Assembly: GCA_965247775.1 (NCBI GenBank)
Contig: OZ252031.1
Location: forward strand, 2,232,001-2,296,000
Reading direction: 5' to 3'
Source: G965247775 sp965247775
Lineage (GTDB): Bacteria > Chloroflexota > Dehalococcoidia > Bin125
Length of the DNA: 64,000 nucleotides
In this document: in pieces, positions 62,928 to 64,000 of the stretch
Layout of the letters: the number at the start of each line of letters is the position of its first letter
Numbering within the stretch: position 1 is the stretch's first letter
The notes under the pieces: generated by a model
What the model was told of the DNA's origin: nothing
Database searches by the model: none
The model's input: only the letters and a program-made list of their open reading frames with translations
Program-made: the position numbers and the translations under genes

Positions 62928-63683
62928 ATGAGGCGGTCTCCCTGTCCCGAAGCCTCCGCGCGTACCCGCCAAGCGCTTGGTCTGTTTGCGGGGCTGCCGC
63001 CGCGCTACGACCTCCTGGCGGAGGTGCTCTCGTTTGGCCAGAACCGGCGCTGGCGGCAGCGGCTTGTCTCGCGTGTCGATGCGCCGGCGGGCACACGCGT
63101 GCTCGACGTTGCGACGGGGACCGCGGGTGTCGCGCTTGCGCTGGCGCGGGCCCGACTCGTGCTCGTGGTCGGACTCGACCAATCGGCGCCCATGCTAACG
63201 GCAGGCAGGGAAGCAATCGAACGGGCGGGGCTGGCTCCGCGGCTGCGCCTCGTGCTCGGGCGGGGCGAGCAGCTTCCGTTCGCTGACCGCAGTTTCGACG
63301 CGGTCACGTTCACGTATCTGCTGCGCTACGTTGATGACCCACCCGCGACGTTGGCGGAGTTGAGCCGCGTGCTTCGACCGGGCGGCAGGCTCGCGGCACT
63401 CGAATTCCACGTGCCGCCGAACCCGCCGTTGCGGACGCTTTGGTGGCTCTATACACGGATGGGGCTGCCGCTGGCTGGTCGAGTTGTTTCCAGGTCTTGG
63501 TATGAGGTCGGACGGTTTCTGGGACCGAGTATCTCCGGCTTCTACCAGCGCCACCCTCTGCAGGAACAGTTGGCATGGTGGCGCGACGCCGGCATCGAAA
63601 ACGCGCGGGCGCAGACGATGAGCTTCGGTGGTGGGGTGGTGATCTGGGGCGAAAAGGAAGGGGGAGCGGAGAATGGTTGCTGA
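62928..63683 (+). CDS. UbiE/MenG-like class I methyltransferase
   Basis: 251 residues from ATG 62928 (ATG 62895 in the same frame is an alternative). It has the UbiE layout: FAGLPPRYDLLAEVLSFGQNRRWRQRLV, SAM motif I VLDVATGTAGVALALA, VGLDQSAPML, LPFADRSFDAVTFTYLLRYVDD and LSRVLRPGGRLAALEFHVP. The final block with WWLYTRMGLPLAGRVVS replaces the usual FxxY-type UbiE end. A role in menaquinone methylation is possible. The partial membrane-protein gene begins 11 bases before its stop. Confidence 0.85.
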   Translation: MRRSPCPEASARTRQALGLFAGLPPRYDLLAEVLSFGQNRRWRQRLVSRVDAPAGTRVLDVATGTAGVALALARARLVLVVGLDQSAPMLTAGREAIERAGLAPRLRLVLGRGEQLPFADRSFDAVTFTYLLRYVDDPPATLAELSRVLRPGGRLAALEFHVPPNPPLRTLWWLYTRMGLPLAGRVVSRSWYEVGRFLGPSISGFYQRHPLQEQLAWWRDAGIENARAQTMSFGGGVVIWGEKEGGAENGC

Positions 63684-64000
63684 AGGACGCGCTGCTTTCT
63701 ACGCGTTGGCGCCCGGCGGTTGGCGTGACTATTGGACGTTGCTCCACCCTCCGTACACGGTCTGGCACCTCTCCTACGTGGCGATGGGCGCCGCGCTCGC
63801 GCCGCACCTGGACGAGCGGCGTCTGGCGGCGACGATGCTAGCCTTCTTCCTGGGCGTCGGCCTCGCCGCCCACGCCCTCGACGAACTCCATGGACGACCC
63901 CTCGCTACCCGACTCGCCCAACGCCCTCTCGTGGCCATTGCGTTCGCGGGCGCGTTGGGTGCAGTCGGGCTGGGCGTGCTTGGCGCTGCCGTCGTGTCGT
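63673..64000 (+). CDS. Membrane protein, truncated by the window edge
   Basis: From ATG 63673 (inside the end of the methyltransferase gene, different frame) the sequence reads MVAEGRAAFYALAPGGWRDY, then WTLLHPPYTVWHLSYVAMGA, LAATMLAFFLGVGLAAHALD and VAIAFAGALGAVGLGVLGAA, and runs off the edge at 64000 without a stop. It has at least three membrane segments with a HALDELHG loop. The translational overlap suggests an operon with the methyltransferase. Family not identified. Confidence 0.7.
   Translation, partial: MVAEGRAAFYALAPGGWRDYWTLLHPPYTVWHLSYVAMGAALAPHLDERRLAATMLAFFLGVGLAAHALDELHGRPLATRLAQRPLVAIAFAGALGAVGLGVLGAAVVS

Noticed and set aside
1..64000. tRNA, rRNA and CRISPR arrays
   Set aside because: No T-loop/acceptor pair, rRNA core or regularly spaced repeat was found by eye on either strand.

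Overview
The window is GC-rich and densely coded, with short intergenic gaps. The gene set points to a Chloroflexota-type bacterium (Dehalococcoidia- or Thermomicrobia-like). The pointers are several enolase-superfamily and CaiB-type genes, paired hydantoinase genes, a CopC-CopD-cytochrome c fusion, a decayed secreted protein with a LVGW motif, and DUF1989, RidA and creatininase-family genes. This placement is inference from gene content; no rRNA or tRNA gene was seen.

The most notable locus is a minus-strand operon at 2522-7268 that encodes a glycine/sarcosine/betaine reductase-type system: grdB, grdE, grdC and grdA. Two of the genes, grdB and grdA, are selenoprotein genes. Each is interrupted by an in-frame UGA at the position where the family carries selenocysteine, and each UGA is followed by a perfect hairpin with the spacing and guanine-rich apical loop expected of a bacterial SECIS. 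An ORF caller truncates GrdA and splits GrdB. GrdD, thioredoxin genes and the Sec machinery are not in the window, and GrdE has no cysteine in its central region, where relatives form their pyruvoyl group.

Layout: 148-2346 gamma-carbonic-anhydrase-like protein and FAD oxidoreductase; 2522-7268 selenoprotein reductase operon; 7584-12617 ThDP enzyme and 2-oxoacid:ferredoxin oxidoreductase (KorAB); 12821-16559 two enolase-superfamily enzymes and a zinc alcohol dehydrogenase; 16884-20372 a four-gene ABC exporter operon built from overlapping ATPase-permease pairs; 20481-22881 CMD protein and pyruvate/acetoin-type E1 alpha and beta; 23026-24990 a decayed stretch with an 18-bp perfect palindrome; 25082-30451 RidA, HAD hydrolase, double CaiB CoA-transferase and enoyl-CoA hydratase; 30509-35237 a copper/cytochrome envelope operon; 35394-35620 a C15G24 homopolymer block joined to a transposase remnant; 35747-40517 hydantoinase A, class IV aminotransferase and hydantoinase B; 40955-48441 LLM oxidoreductase, cysteine hydrolases, EamA transporter, BON protein, methyltransferase and B12-radical SAM protein; 48442-50891 gene remnants, including a second copy of part of hyuA; 50892-55613 creatininase-like protein plus a second hydantoinase pair; 55874-59400 a hypothetical gene and more remnants; 59633-64000 pckA, DUF1989, a UbiE-like methyltransferase and a partial membrane protein.

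Functionally the window reads as a catabolic island for small N- and C1-rich compounds. Creatininase, N-methylhydantoinase-type and isochorismatase-fold hydrolase families resemble the known anaerobic route creatinine to N-methylhydantoin to N-carbamoylsarcosine to sarcosine, and sarcosine is a substrate of Grd-type selenoprotein reductases. Whether these genes form one pathway here is a hypothesis.
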